A DNA stretch of 64,000 nucleotides from Aureimonas sp. AU20 (GTDB taxonomy: Bacteria > Pseudomonadota > Alphaproteobacteria > Rhizobiales > Rhizobiaceae). A program made the position numbers and the translations under genes. Below the pieces are notes generated by a model, which searched no databases, was not told the DNA's origin, and saw nothing but the letters and a program-made list of their open reading frames with translations. The stretch spans positions 1,426,001-1,490,000 of the forward strand of contig NZ_CP006367.1 in the NCBI RefSeq assembly GCF_001442755.1, given 5' to 3'. Shown piece after piece: positions 10,076-19,275 of the stretch (positions are counted from its first letter, which is position 1; every line of letters starts with the position of its first letter).

Positions 10076-13000
10076 ATGACCGACACATCAGACTATTCCA
10101 AGACGCTCTTCCTGCCCGAGACCGACTTTCCCATGCGCGCCGGCCTGCCGGAGGCGGAGCCGCGCTGGCTCAAGCGATGGGACGAGATGGATCTCTACGC
10201 GACGCTGCGGCGCGAATCCGCCGGCCGGCCGAAATACGTCCTCCACGACGGTCCCCCCTATGCCAATGGCCATCTCCATATCGGCCATGCGCTGAACAAG
10301 GTGCTGAAGGACGCGATCACCCGCTCGTTCCAGATGCGCGGCTACGATTCCAACTACGTGCCGGGTTGGGACTGCCACGGCCTGCCGATCGAGTGGAAGA
10401 TCGAGGAAGAGAACTACCGCGCCAAGGGCAAGCCCAAGCCCGACCTTCTGGACTCGGCCGCCATGCTTGCCTTCCGCCGCGAGTGCCGCGCCTATGCCGA
10501 GCATTGGGTCGGCGTGCAGTCCGGCGAGTTCCGCCGGTTGGGCGTCGAGGGGGATTTCAAGAACCCCTATCTCACCATGAAGTTCGAGTCCGAATCGGTG
10601 ATCGCCGGCGAGCTCCTGAAGTTCGCCATGTCCGGTCAGCTGTATCGCGGCTCCAAGCCCATCATGTGGTCCGTGGTCGAGAAGACGGCGCTGGCCGAGG
10701 CCGAGGTCGAGTATCACGACCACGAGTCCGACACGATCTGGGTGAAGTTCCCCGTGCGCCCGGCCACCGGCGGCTTCGCGCCGGCCTTCAAGGGCGGCAT
10801 GTCGGGGTTTCCCAAGGCCGGCCAGCCCGACCTCGGCCCGCTCGACGGCGCCAGCGTGGTGATCTGGACCACCACGCCCTGGACCATCCCCGGCAACCGC
10901 GCGGTCGCCTATTCCACCCGCGTCGCCTACGGGCTCTACGAGGTGACGGCCGAAGACGACGCCGAGAATCCACGCTGGGCCCGCCATGGCGAGCGGCTGG
11001 TTCTGGCCGACGCGCTGGCCGCTGATGCGTTCGCCAAGGCGCGCGTGCCCGACGGCGGCTTCCGCCGGCTGCGGGACGTCTCGGCCGCCGATCTCGCCAG
11101 CCTCGTCTGCGACCATCCGCTGAAGGGCCTCGGCGGCGGCTACGGCTTCGCCGTGCCGCTTCTGGCCGGCGACCATGTGACCGACGACGCCGGCACGGGC
11201 TTCGTCCACACCGCGCCCAGCCACGGCCGCGAGGATTTCGACGTGTGGATGGCCTCGCGTCGCGATCTGGAAGCGCGCGGCATCGACGCCGCCATCCCCT
11301 TCACGGTGGATGACGACGGCTTCTACACCAAAGACGTGCCGGGCTTCGGGCCGGACGCCGAGGGCGGGCCGGCGCGCGTGCTCGACGACAAGGGCAAGAA
11401 GGGCGACGCCAACAAGCGCGTGATCGACGCACTGGTGGCGGCCGGCCATCTCCTGGCGCGCGGGCGACTGAAGCATTCCTACCCGCATTCCTGGCGCTCC
11501 AAGAAGCCGGTGATCTTCCGCAACACGCCGCAATGGTTCGTCCATATGGACAAGGACCTGAAGGGCTATGGGACGCAGACCCCCGCGCCGGGCCAGGACA
11601 CGCTGCGTGAGCGTGCCTTGAAAGCGATCGCCGACACGCGCTTCGTGCCGGCCGCCGGGCAGAACCGGCTCCACGCCATGATCGCCGACCGGCCGGATTG
11701 GGTCCTGTCGCGGCAGCGCGCCTGGGGCGTGCCGATCTGCGTCTTCGCCGACGAGAACGGCGAAGTCCTGAAGGACGAGGCGGTGAACGCGCGCATCCTC
11801 GCCGCCTTCGAGCGGGAAGGGGCGGACGCCTGGTTCGCGGAAGGCGCCAAGGAGCGCTTCCTCGGCAACGAGCATGACGGCGAGAAGTGGACCATGGTCC
11901 GTGACATCCTCGACGTCTGGTTCGATTCGGGCAGCACCCACGCCTTCTGTCTGGAAAAGCGCCCCGACCTGAAATGGCCGGCCGACCTTTATCTCGAGGG
12001 CTCGGACCAGCATCGCGGCTGGTTCCACTCCTCGCTCCTCGAAGCCTGCGGCACGCGCGGCCGCGCGCCCTACGACGCGGTGCTGACGCACGGCTTCGTC
12101 ATGGACGAGGAAGGGCGCAAGATGTCGAAGTCGCTCGGCAACGTGGTGACCCCGCAGGAGGTCATCCAGCAGTCGGGCGCCGACATCCTGCGGCTCTGGG
12201 TCGTCTCTTCCGATTATTCGGAGGACCTGCGCCTCGGGAAGACGATCCTCCAGACCAATATCGACAGCTATCGCAAGCTGCGAAACACGATCCGCTGGAT
12301 GCTCGGCACGCTCGCCCACGACACGGGCGAGGACGTCGCCCCGGCCGACATGCCGGAGCTGGAGCGCCTGATGCTCCATCGCCTCGCCGAGATCGAGGAG
12401 GTGGTGCTGCGCGCCTACGATGCGTTCGACTTCAAGCGCATCGCCCGGACGCTGTCGGACTTCATGGTGGTGGAGCTGTCGGCTTTCTACTTCGACATCC
12501 GCAAGGACGCGCTCTACTGCGACGCGCCGTCCTCCACCCGGCGCAAGGCCGCGCTCCAGGTCGTTCGCATCCTGTTCGACCAGCTGGTGACGTGGCTGGC
12601 GCCGCTCCTACCCTTCACCATGGAAGAGGCCTGGCTGTCGCGCCACCCGGAGGCCCGTTCGGTGCATCTGGAGCAGTTCCGCGCCTGCGACCCGGCCTGG
12701 CGCGATCAGGCCCTGGCCGAGCGCTGGGCGAAGATCCGCCGCGTGCGCCGCGTCGTCACCGGCGCCTTGGAGGAGGAGCGCCGCGCCAAGCGCATCGGCT
12801 CCTCGCTGGAGGCGGCGCCCGTGGTGCATGTCGAGGACGAGAGCCTGCGCGCGCTGCTCGGCGCCGTCGACTTCGCCGAGATCGCGATCACCAGCGATCT
12901 CTCGCTTTCGGGCGAGCCGGCGCCGGACGGCGCCTTCCGCCTCGCCGACACGCCGGGAATCGCGGTCGTGCCGGCGCGGGCCGAGGGGCGCAAGTGCCAG

Positions 13001-13111
13001 CGCTCGTGGAAGATCTCGCCGCTCGTCGGCACGGACCCGGACTTCCCGGACGTGACGCCGCGCGACGCGGACGCCCTGCGCGAGCTGGGGCTTCGCCGCG
13101 ACGCGGCCTGA
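10076..13111 (+). CDS. ileS: Isoleucine-tRNA ligase
   Basis: This 1011-residue class I synthetase charges tRNA-Ile. The HIGH motif is at residues 68-71 ([14 protein letters not shown]) and KMSKS at 682-686. The editing domain is present between them ([14 protein letters not shown]). The C-terminal zinc ribbon is reduced: only one cysteine of the usual set remains, in [12 protein letters not shown]. To my knowledge this is the normal alphaproteobacterial form. It follows ribF after 237 bp of sequence in which I see no clear signal. A lspA gene, often found next, is absent here. Confidence 0.97.
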   Translation: MTDTSDYSKTLFLPETDFPMRAGLPEAEPRWLKRWDEMDLYATLRRESAGRPKYVLHDGPPYANGHLHIGHALNKVLKDAITRSFQMRGYDSNYVPGWDCHGLPIEWKIEEENYRAKGKPKPDLLDSAAMLAFRRECRAYAEHWVGVQSGEFRRLGVEGDFKNPYLTMKFESESVIAGELLKFAMSGQLYRGSKPIMWSVVEKTALAEAEVEYHDHESDTIWVKFPVRPATGGFAPAFKGGMSGFPKAGQPDLGPLDGASVVIWTTTPWTIPGNRAVAYSTRVAYGLYEVTAEDDAENPRWARHGERLVLADALAADAFAKARVPDGGFRRLRDVSAADLASLVCDHPLKGLGGGYGFAVPLLAGDHVTDDAGTGFVHTAPSHGREDFDVWMASRRDLEARGIDAAIPFTVDDDGFYTKDVPGFGPDAEGGPARVLDDKGKKGDANKRVIDALVAAGHLLARGRLKHSYPHSWRSKKPVIFRNTPQWFVHMDKDLKGYGTQTPAPGQDTLRERALKAIADTRFVPAAGQNRLHAMIADRPDWVLSRQRAWGVPICVFADENGEVLKDEAVNARILAAFEREGADAWFAEGAKERFLGNEHDGEKWTMVRDILDVWFDSGSTHAFCLEKRPDLKWPADLYLEGSDQHRGWFHSSLLEACGTRGRAPYDAVLTHGFVMDEEGRKMSKSLGNVVTPQEVIQQSGADILRLWVVSSDYSEDLRLGKTILQTNIDSYRKLRNTIRWMLGTLAHDTGEDVAPADMPELERLMLHRLAEIEEVVLRAYDAFDFKRIARTLSDFMVVELSAFYFDIRKDALYCDAPSSTRRKAALQVVRILFDQLVTWLAPLLPFTMEEAWLSRHPEARSVHLEQFRACDPAWRDQALAERWAKIRRVRRVVTGALEEERRAKRIGSSLEAAPVVHVEDESLRALLGAVDFAEIAITSDLSLSGEPAPDGAFRLADTPGIAVVPARAEGRKCQRSWKISPLVGTDPDFPDVTPRDADALRELGLRRDAA

Positions 13112-13201
13112 CGCGGGGTCGGTACGCCCTCGAACTCGGGACGTGAGGTGGCGGGAAAGCCCGGTGCGTTTCGTTCCGAGTTCTTAACCTTTCTGGACGG
13201 G

Positions 13202-13228
13202 GAAGCGGCTTTCAGCTAAAGCCGCTTC
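13202..13228 (+). terminator. Hairpin after ileS, possible weak terminator
   Basis: A perfect 11-bp stem (GAAGCGGCTTT, 13202-13212, with 13218-13228) has a 5-nt loop. It lies 90 bp past the ileS stop and is followed by TCTCAAAATC rather than a T-run, so termination is uncertain. Confidence 0.4.
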
Positions 13229-13324
13229 TCAAAATCGCCGGATTGTCGTGGGATCGCGCGAGATAAGGTCTCGTTGCCGTTTGTCCAGCGCGGGCGGTTT
13301 CGAGCGTGAGGGGAAGAATCCAGC

Positions 13325-13966
13325 ATGAACTCTGCAACGGCCCGCCTGCGGGTTCTCGCTCTTCTCGCCGGCGCCTGTGCGCTATCTGGCTGCGTCGGGC
13401 CGACCTATGGCACCGGCGTCAGCCAGGGCCAGCAGTTTCTGAACGATCTGGACAATGCCGTGACGCTCGGCTCCTCCAAGCCGCGCGTCGATTATTCGCC
13501 GCGCGCCGAGCTGGTGAAGCCGAAGGCGATCGGCGCCCTGCCGGCGCCGCGCGACACCGTGGCTGATCCCAACCTGCCCGAATCGCCCGAGGCGCGCCGC
13601 GGCCGGCTCCAGGCCGCCGCGCCCAATCGCGACGGCGTCCTGCCGGTCGGCTTCATGACGGCCGAGAAGGAAGGCATGGAGGTCGAGGCCCCCGCCAGCT
13701 TCAAGCGCCAGCAGGACGAGGACAACAGCTGGATCGACCCGCGCTCCATGGCCGGCCAGCGCGTGGCCGCGCAGGAAAAGAGGAAGGTCGGCGCGCAGGG
13801 AAGCCCCGACCAGCGCCGCTACCTCTCAGAGCCGCCGCTCGCCTATCGCCAGCCCGCCGCCACGGCGCCGGTCGGCGTGCCGGGCGACGACGAGGAGGTG
13901 AAGGAGCGCCGCCTCAAGGGCACCACCTCGGTGGGCTCCAAGCTCAAGAGCCTCTGGCCCTTCTGA
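13325..13966 (+). CDS. Predicted lipoprotein of unknown function
   Basis: This is a 213-residue protein with a bacterial lipoprotein signal: positive N-terminus, hydrophobic run VLALLAGACA and lipobox LSGC with the modified cysteine at residue 23. The rest is hydrophilic and rich in Pro, Ala, Arg and Glu with no catalytic motif that I recognise. A lipoprotein gene of this kind after ileS is familiar in Hyphomicrobiales, but its role is unknown. GAGGGGAAG precedes the ATG. Its 3' end faces tadA across 20 bp. Confidence 0.75.
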   Translation: MNSATARLRVLALLAGACALSGCVGPTYGTGVSQGQQFLNDLDNAVTLGSSKPRVDYSPRAELVKPKAIGALPAPRDTVADPNLPESPEARRGRLQAAAPNRDGVLPVGFMTAEKEGMEVEAPASFKRQQDEDNSWIDPRSMAGQRVAAQEKRKVGAQGSPDQRRYLSEPPLAYRQPAATAPVGVPGDDEEVKERRLKGTTSVGSKLKSLWPF

Positions 13967-13986
13967 TCGGCCAGCGCCGGGCCTTC

Positions 13987-14433
13987 TTAGCGCTTGGCGC
14001 GAAAGAAATCGCGAAGAAGATCGGCGGACTCCCGTTCGCCGATCCCGGAATAGACCTCCGGCGCATGGTGGCAGGTCGGCTGCGCGTAGAAGCGCGGCCC
14101 GCTCTCCACCGCTCCGCCCTTCGGGTCGGACGCGCCGAAGTAGAGCCGCCGGATGCGGGCGAAGGAAATCGCCGCCGCGCACATGGCGCAGGGCTCCAGC
14201 GTCACATACAGATCGAAGCCGGGCAGGCGTTCTTCGCCCACGGCCTCGCAGGCGCGGCGGATCGCCAGAATTTCCGCATGGGCGGTCGGATCGCGCCGGG
14301 CTCGGGTTTCATTCCCGGCGCGGGCGATGATTCGATCCTCGAACACGATCACGGCGCCGACGGGCGTCTCGTCCCGGCCGGCGGCCAGACGGGCCTCGAT
14401 CACGGCTTCTTCCATGGAACTCAAGCGAGACAC
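13987..14433 (-). CDS. tadA: tRNA-specific adenosine deaminase
   Basis: This 148-residue zinc enzyme converts A34 to inosine in tRNA-Arg(ACG). The zinc and catalytic motifs are PTAHAEILA (His and catalytic Glu) and LEPCAMC (two Cys ligands); ETPVGAVIV forms the N-terminal strand. The GTG at 14433 is preferred because GAGGGAAA lies about 8 nt upstream; the in-frame ATG at 14415 has no good ribosome site and would trim the first helix. It is divergent from the pseudouridine synthase gene, with 66 bp between. Confidence 0.93.
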   Translation of the reverse strand: MSRLSSMEEAVIEARLAAGRDETPVGAVIVFEDRIIARAGNETRARRDPTAHAEILAIRRACEAVGEERLPGFDLYVTLEPCAMCAAAISFARIRRLYFGASDPKGGAVESGPRFYAQPTCHHAPEVYSGIGERESADLLRDFFRAKR

Positions 14434-14499
14434 GCGGTTTCCCTCGTTTCGACGACGGGTTTTTGATATGCGTCGCGCGAAACAAGGCATAGCGAAAAG

Positions 14500-16824
14500 A
14501 TGAGCGACGACACGGACGGCCGTTCGGGCGGCAAAGGCAAGGGTGGTTCCACGCGCGGCGGGGGCGGCAAGAGCGGCCCTCGGGGCGCACGGCCAGCCTC
14601 GGGCGGGGCGGGCGAAAAGCGCGCGCCGCGCGGCGACAAGCCATTCGGCGCGGCGGCCAAGGGCGCGCGGGGCGACCGCCCCGCCCGCGCCAAGCCGGAA
14701 GGCGCGAGCGGCGAGAGCCGCGCGCCGCGGGCCCGGACGGAAGGCGCTGAGCGCAGCGCATCGCGCGGCGACAAGCCGTTCCGCGCCCGCACGGAGCGCC
14801 CCGAAGGCGGCGAGCGCACGTTCCGCCCGCGCACCGAGGGCGGCGAGAGCCGCGCGCCCCGTGCCCGGCCGGATGGCGAGCGCGCCGCGCCGCGTGGCGA
14901 CAAGCCGTTCCGCGCCCGCACGGAGCGTTCCGAAGGCGGCGAGCGCACGTTCCGTCCGCGCACCGAAACCGGCGAGGGCCGTCCGTTCCGTGCCCGGACT
15001 GAGGGCGAGCGTGGCGCGCCGCGTGGCGACAAGCCGTTCCGTCCCCGTGCCGAGCGCTCCGAAGGTGGCGAGCGGACCTTCCGCCCGCGCGAAGGGGGCA
15101 AGCCGGGTGGCCGTCCGAAGCGCGATGCGGGCGAGGGCGGCGAGAAGAGCTTCGTTCCCCGCTCGCGCGGCATGTACAGCCATGGCGGCGCGCGAACCAC
15201 GGAAGACGGCAAGACCGAGAAGCCGCGCTCCTACGGCCGCCTATCGCATGGCGCGACCGGCGAGCGTAAGCCGCGCGCCGTGCAGGGCGAGGACCGGGGC
15301 GGGGATCGCCCGCGCCGCTCCGAGGACCGTCCGTCTCGGGCCGCCAGCCCGCGCGTTGTGGGCGCCGCCGGCGACGACCGGATGCGGATCGCCAAGCGGC
15401 TGGCCCGCGCCGGCATCGCCTCGCGGCGCGACGCGGAAGGCATGATCGCGGACGGCCGCGTGACACTGAACGGCAAGCGGCTGGATTCGCCGGCCGTCGA
15501 CGTCAAGATGACCGACCAGATCGAGATCGACGGCCGTCCGCTGCCGGCGATCGAGCGCACGCGCCTGTGGATGTTCCACAAGCCGGCCGGGCTGGTCACC
15601 ACGAACCGCGACCCGGAAGGGCGCCCGACCGTGTTCGACCGCCTGCCGCAGGACATGCCGCGCGTGCTCACCATCGGCCGGCTCGACATCAACACCGAAG
15701 GCCTCCTGCTTCTCACCAACGATGGCGGCCTCGCCCGCACGCTGGAACTGCCGGCCACCGGCTGGATGCGGCGCTACCGCGTGCGCGCCCATGGCGACAT
15801 CGACCAGGCCAAGCTGGACGATCTGCGCAACGGCGTGGCGGTGGACGGCGTGTTCTACGGCGCGATCGAGGCGACGCTGGACCGCAAGCAGGGCTCCAAT
15901 GTCTGGCTGACGCTGGGCCTGCGCGAGGGCAAGAACCGCGAGGTCAAGCGCGTGCTCGGCCATCTCGGCCTCGACGTGAACCGGCTGATCCGCCTCAGCT
16001 TCGGCCCGTTCCAGCTCGGCGAGCTGGAAGAGGGCGCGGTGCAGGAGATCAACGGCCGCACGCTGCGCGAGCAACTCGGGCCGACGCTGATCGAGGAGTC
16101 GGGCGCCGATTTCGACGCGCCGATCGTCACGCCCTTCTCCAACAAGCCCGTGCTGGCTGGCCGCCGGCAGCAGGCCGACACCGCGCCGGAAACCGAGGAA
16201 AAGCCCCAGCGCGCCGGCCGCGAGTGGATCTCGGCCTCCGACGTCACGCCCAACCGCAAGAAGTTCGGCGCCGCCAAGCGCGAGGACGCGCTCTCGCGCA
16301 TGGACACCAAGGCCCCGCGCGGCCCCCGCACGGGCCGTGACGGCGATGGCGACCGCTCGGCGCGTCCCTTCCGAGCCCGCGAGGGCAATGATCGCGGCGG
16401 CGATCGCGAGCGCAAGCCGTTCCGCCCACGCTCCGACGAGGGCGGCGAGAGCGGCGAGCGTCCGGCCCGCCGGCCGAGCGCGCCGGTTGCCGCCAAGCGC
16501 TCGTCCAATGTCTGGATGGCGCCCGGCGCCCGCGCCATGGGCGAGAAGAAGAAGCGCGAGCGCGAGGAGCGCTTGGTCGAGCGCGACGCCAAGCCCCGCA
16601 CCTTCCGCCCGCGTGCGGAAGGCGGAAGCGATCGCCCGCGCGGCGAGCGGCCTTTTGGCGGTGAGCGCGCGGGCGCCGGTCGCCCCAGTGGTGATCGTCC
16701 CGGCGGCGATCGTCCGCGCACGCCCCGTCCGGCCGGCGGCTCACGCCCCGGCGGCAGCGATCGTCCGCGTGGGCCGCGCCCGGGCGGCGCCGGTGGACGG
16801 CCGCCGCGCGGCGATCGGTCCTAA
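14500..16824 (+). CDS. RluB-type pseudouridine synthase with long basic repetitive extensions
   Basis: The 774-residue product has three parts. Residues 1 to about 290 are a disordered Arg/Gly/Glu-rich arm with tandem repeats. From about 292 an S4 RNA-binding domain (RIAKRLARAGIASRRDAEGMI) is followed by the RsuA/RluB catalytic domain with GRLDINTEGLLLLT, catalytic Asp396. The last 210 residues are again low-complexity and basic. The enzyme core modifies rRNA, by family 23S rRNA near position 2605. E. coli RluB is about 290 residues, so most of this protein is extension. Such tails occur in related bacteria and probably aid RNA binding (inference). Confidence 0.9.
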   Translation: MSDDTDGRSGGKGKGGSTRGGGGKSGPRGARPASGGAGEKRAPRGDKPFGAAAKGARGDRPARAKPEGASGESRAPRARTEGAERSASRGDKPFRARTERPEGGERTFRPRTEGGESRAPRARPDGERAAPRGDKPFRARTERSEGGERTFRPRTETGEGRPFRARTEGERGAPRGDKPFRPRAERSEGGERTFRPREGGKPGGRPKRDAGEGGEKSFVPRSRGMYSHGGARTTEDGKTEKPRSYGRLSHGATGERKPRAVQGEDRGGDRPRRSEDRPSRAASPRVVGAAGDDRMRIAKRLARAGIASRRDAEGMIADGRVTLNGKRLDSPAVDVKMTDQIEIDGRPLPAIERTRLWMFHKPAGLVTTNRDPEGRPTVFDRLPQDMPRVLTIGRLDINTEGLLLLTNDGGLARTLELPATGWMRRYRVRAHGDIDQAKLDDLRNGVAVDGVFYGAIEATLDRKQGSNVWLTLGLREGKNREVKRVLGHLGLDVNRLIRLSFGPFQLGELEEGAVQEINGRTLREQLGPTLIEESGADFDAPIVTPFSNKPVLAGRRQQADTAPETEEKPQRAGREWISASDVTPNRKKFGAAKREDALSRMDTKAPRGPRTGRDGDGDRSARPFRAREGNDRGGDRERKPFRPRSDEGGESGERPARRPSAPVAAKRSSNVWMAPGARAMGEKKKREREERLVERDAKPRTFRPRAEGGSDRPRGERPFGGERAGAGRPSGDRPGGDRPRTPRPAGGSRPGGSDRPRGPRPGGAGGRPPRGDRS
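14632..15100 (+). repeat. In-frame tandem repeat in the pseudouridine synthase N-terminal arm
   Basis: Units beginning RGDKPF start at codons 14632, 14767, 14896 and 15025, giving periods of 135, 129 and 129 bp (45, 43 and 43 codons). The last three share RGDKPFR, then a basic stretch, then EGGERTFRPR. The identical period and near-identical DNA suggest recent duplication or slippage. Confidence 0.85.
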
Positions 16825-16830
16825 TCCCGC

Positions 16831-17397
16831 ATGGCCATGCGGATCGTCGCGGGCGCCCTGAAGGGGCGTCCGCTGGCCACGCCAAAGGGGGAGGGCATCC
16901 GCCCGACCTCGGAGCGCCATCGCGGCGCCCTGTTCGACATTCTCCAGCATGGGTTCGGCTTTCGCTTCGACGGCGGCCGGGTGCTCGATCTCTTCGCCGG
17001 CACGGGCGCGCTCGGGCTGGAAGCGCTCTCGCGCGGCTGTCGCTTCGGCACGTTCGTCGAGGAAAGCGCGGAAGGGCGCGGGCTCATCCGCACCAATGTC
17101 GAGAGCTTCGGCCTCGGCGGCTGCACCAAGATTCTGCGGCGCGATGCGACGAAGCTGGGGCCGGCGGGCACGATCGAGCCCTTCGACCTCGTGCTGCTCG
17201 ACCCGCCCTACGGCAAGCGGCTCGGCGAGGCGGCCCTGGCCGGTGCGCTCGTCGGCGGCTGGCTGAAGCCCGACGCGCTGGTGGTGCTGGAAGAGGCTCT
17301 GAATGCGCCCTTCGAGCCGGTGAGCGGCCTCGAGATCGAGGACGAGCGCACGATGGGCGAAACGCGGCTGCGCTTCCTGCGACTCGCTGTCGCTTGA
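16831..17397 (+). CDS. rsmD: 16S rRNA (guanine966-N2)-methyltransferase
   Basis: This 188-residue SAM-dependent enzyme methylates G966 of 16S rRNA. Motif I is VLDLFAGTGALGLEALSRG and the catalytic motif is LLDPPYGK. The N-terminus MRIVAGALKGRPL matches the family; the ATG at 16837 would give exactly that start, while the ATG at 16831 adds two residues. It begins 6 bp after the pseudouridine synthase stop, so the two rRNA modification genes are probably cotranscribed. Confidence 0.95.
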   Translation: MAMRIVAGALKGRPLATPKGEGIRPTSERHRGALFDILQHGFGFRFDGGRVLDLFAGTGALGLEALSRGCRFGTFVEESAEGRGLIRTNVESFGLGGCTKILRRDATKLGPAGTIEPFDLVLLDPPYGKRLGEAALAGALVGGWLKPDALVVLEEALNAPFEPVSGLEIEDERTMGETRLRFLRLAVA

Positions 17398-17731
17398 GGC
17401 TTGCCGGGAAGTCTGTGTTCGGACTGGTGACGAGGCTCTTTCGCAATCGGCAAGGTGTCCACATTGGGCAATGCGCAGGCGCATCGATAGCCATTCAACC
17501 GGACGGTCGCGGGTCTTCCGCGCCCGTGCTGCTCGGCTTGCCCTCGGTTGATGGTGCAAAACGCCGTCCGACCAATGCCGGCGAGGCGCGCAACCGGCTC
17601 CCGAAAGCGGCGTGACAGCGCTTTGGCCCGTCGCGCCGGCCCTTACAAAAACGTAATTGGTGCCTTTTGCTGCCACAAGGCATACCGGCGGCTTGACCGA
17701 CGAAGCCCCGAACGCGAGGAACAGCCCTTTC
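17398..17731 (+). other. 334-bp intergenic region before the M16 peptidase genes
   Basis: I see no gene here. Small inverted repeats are present: ATGCGC with GCGCAT (17471-17484) and TTAC with GTAA (17643-17656, inside TTACAAAAACGTAA). The region must hold the promoter of the peptidase pair, but no convincing -35/-10 pair stands out. Confidence 0.5.
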
Positions 17732-19252
17732 ATGACGTCTCCTCTTCGCCGCTTGCGCGCGTCCTGCCTTGCCGCACTTCTGGCCGGCTCCATGCTGACG
17801 CCCGCTTTTGCGCAGACTCCGGCGCCGCAGCCCGGCGCTCCCGCCGCCTCTGCTCAGACCGGAGCGGCCGCCGAGGCCGAGGCCAAGCGGCCGAAGATCG
17901 AGAGCTTCACGCTGGCGAACGGGCTGCAGGTCGTGGTGCTGCCCGACCACCGCGCGCCGATCGCTACGCAGATGATCTGGTACAAGGTCGGCTCGGCCGA
18001 CGAGACGCCCGGCGTCAGCGGCATCGCCCACTTCCTCGAACATCTCATGTTCAAGGGCACGAAGACGCATAAGGAGGGCGAGTTCTCCAACGCCGTGTCC
18101 GCCATCGGCGGCGAGGAGAACGCCTTCACCTCCTACGACTACACCGCCTATTACCAGCAGGTGCCGGTCGAGGCGCTGCGCGATATGATGGGGTTCGAAG
18201 CCGACCGGATGGAGAATCTCGTCCTGACCGACGAGGTGGTTCTGCCCGAGCGCGACGTGATCCTGGAGGAGCGCCGCATGCGGATCGACAACGATCCCGG
18301 CGCGCAGCTGTCCGAGGCGGTGGACGCCGCCCTGTTCCAGAATTCACATTACGGCATCCCGGTGATCGGCTGGCGCCACGAGATGGAGAAGCTCTCGCGC
18401 GACGACGCGATCGCCTTCTACAATCGCTACTACACGCCCAACAACGCCACGCTCCTGATCGCCGGCGACGTGACGCTGGATCAGGTGCGCGCCATGGCGG
18501 AGGAGACCTTCGGCAAGGTCAAGCGCCGCGCCGAGCCGGGCGAGCGCGACCGGCCGCAGGAGCCCGAGCCCCGCGCCACCCGCACCGTTTCCCTGTCGGA
18601 CCCGCGCGTGACGCAGCCGAGCGTCCAGACCACCTATCTCGCCCCGTCCGAGAACACGGCCAAGCCCGGCGAGGCCGAGTCGCTCGATCTTCTCGCCGAC
18701 ATTCTGGGCGGGGGCGCCACGAGCCGGCTCTACCGCGCGCTCGTGGTGGAGCAGGGCATCGCGGCCGGCACCGGCGCCTATTACCAGGGCACGGCGCTGG
18801 ATGACGGCCAATTCATGACCTATGGCACGCCGCGCGGCGAGGCGACGCTGGAGCAGGTGGAGAAGGCCGTCGACGCCGAGGTCGAGAAGCTGGTGAAGGA
18901 CGGCGTGACGCCGGCCGAGCTGGAATCGGCCAAGAACCGCGTGCGCAAGGCGCTGATCTACCAGCGCGACAATCAGACCTCCATGGCGCGCCGCTACGGC
19001 GCGGCGCTCTCCACTGGGCAGACGATCGCCGAGATCGAAAGCTGGCCGGCCCGGATCGAGGCCGTCACGGTAGACCAGGTGAACGCCGCCGCCCGCGCTT
19101 ACCTCCAGAAGAAGCGCTCCGTCACCGGCACGCTTCTGCCGGCCACGGCCGAAAGCAGCGCCGAGGCCAAGGCGCCGGAGGGCTCGCCTGCCGCCGCCGG
19201 CGCGGTGGACCCGACCGCCGGCGCGCCGGTGCCCGGCGACACCCGCTCCTGA
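17732..19252 (+). CDS. M16 family zinc metallopeptidase, catalytic subunit
   Basis: The 506-residue protein has a Sec signal peptide (ASCLAALLAGSMLTPAFAQ) and is therefore periplasmic. The inverted zinc motif HFLEH is at residues 100-104 (H100, H104 ligands, E103 base), with the distal glutamate near EERRMRIDN. This is the pitrilysin/insulinase type that degrades short peptides. The ATG at 17732 has AGGAA upstream. It is followed after 23 bp by a second M16 gene lacking the zinc motif, so an active/inactive pair is expected. Confidence 0.93.
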   Translation: MTSPLRRLRASCLAALLAGSMLTPAFAQTPAPQPGAPAASAQTGAAAEAEAKRPKIESFTLANGLQVVVLPDHRAPIATQMIWYKVGSADETPGVSGIAHFLEHLMFKGTKTHKEGEFSNAVSAIGGEENAFTSYDYTAYYQQVPVEALRDMMGFEADRMENLVLTDEVVLPERDVILEERRMRIDNDPGAQLSEAVDAALFQNSHYGIPVIGWRHEMEKLSRDDAIAFYNRYYTPNNATLLIAGDVTLDQVRAMAEETFGKVKRRAEPGERDRPQEPEPRATRTVSLSDPRVTQPSVQTTYLAPSENTAKPGEAESLDLLADILGGGATSRLYRALVVEQGIAAGTGAYYQGTALDDGQFMTYGTPRGEATLEQVEKAVDAEVEKLVKDGVTPAELESAKNRVRKALIYQRDNQTSMARRYGAALSTGQTIAEIESWPARIEAVTVDQVNAAARAYLQKKRSVTGTLLPATAESSAEAKAPEGSPAAAGAVDPTAGAPVPGDTRS

Positions 19253-19275
19253 TCGACCGCAGAGGGACCTTTTCC

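Noticed and set aside
10088..12379. A 763-codon open frame opposite ileS
   Set aside because: Codon-bias shadow of ileS; no recognisable protein.
12828..13111. Possible damage to IleRS because most C-terminal zinc cysteines are missing
   Set aside because: The reading frame is clean and the tail ([10 protein letters not shown], then a [10 protein letters not shown] segment) agrees with the form I know from other Alphaproteobacteria, so it is a lineage trait.
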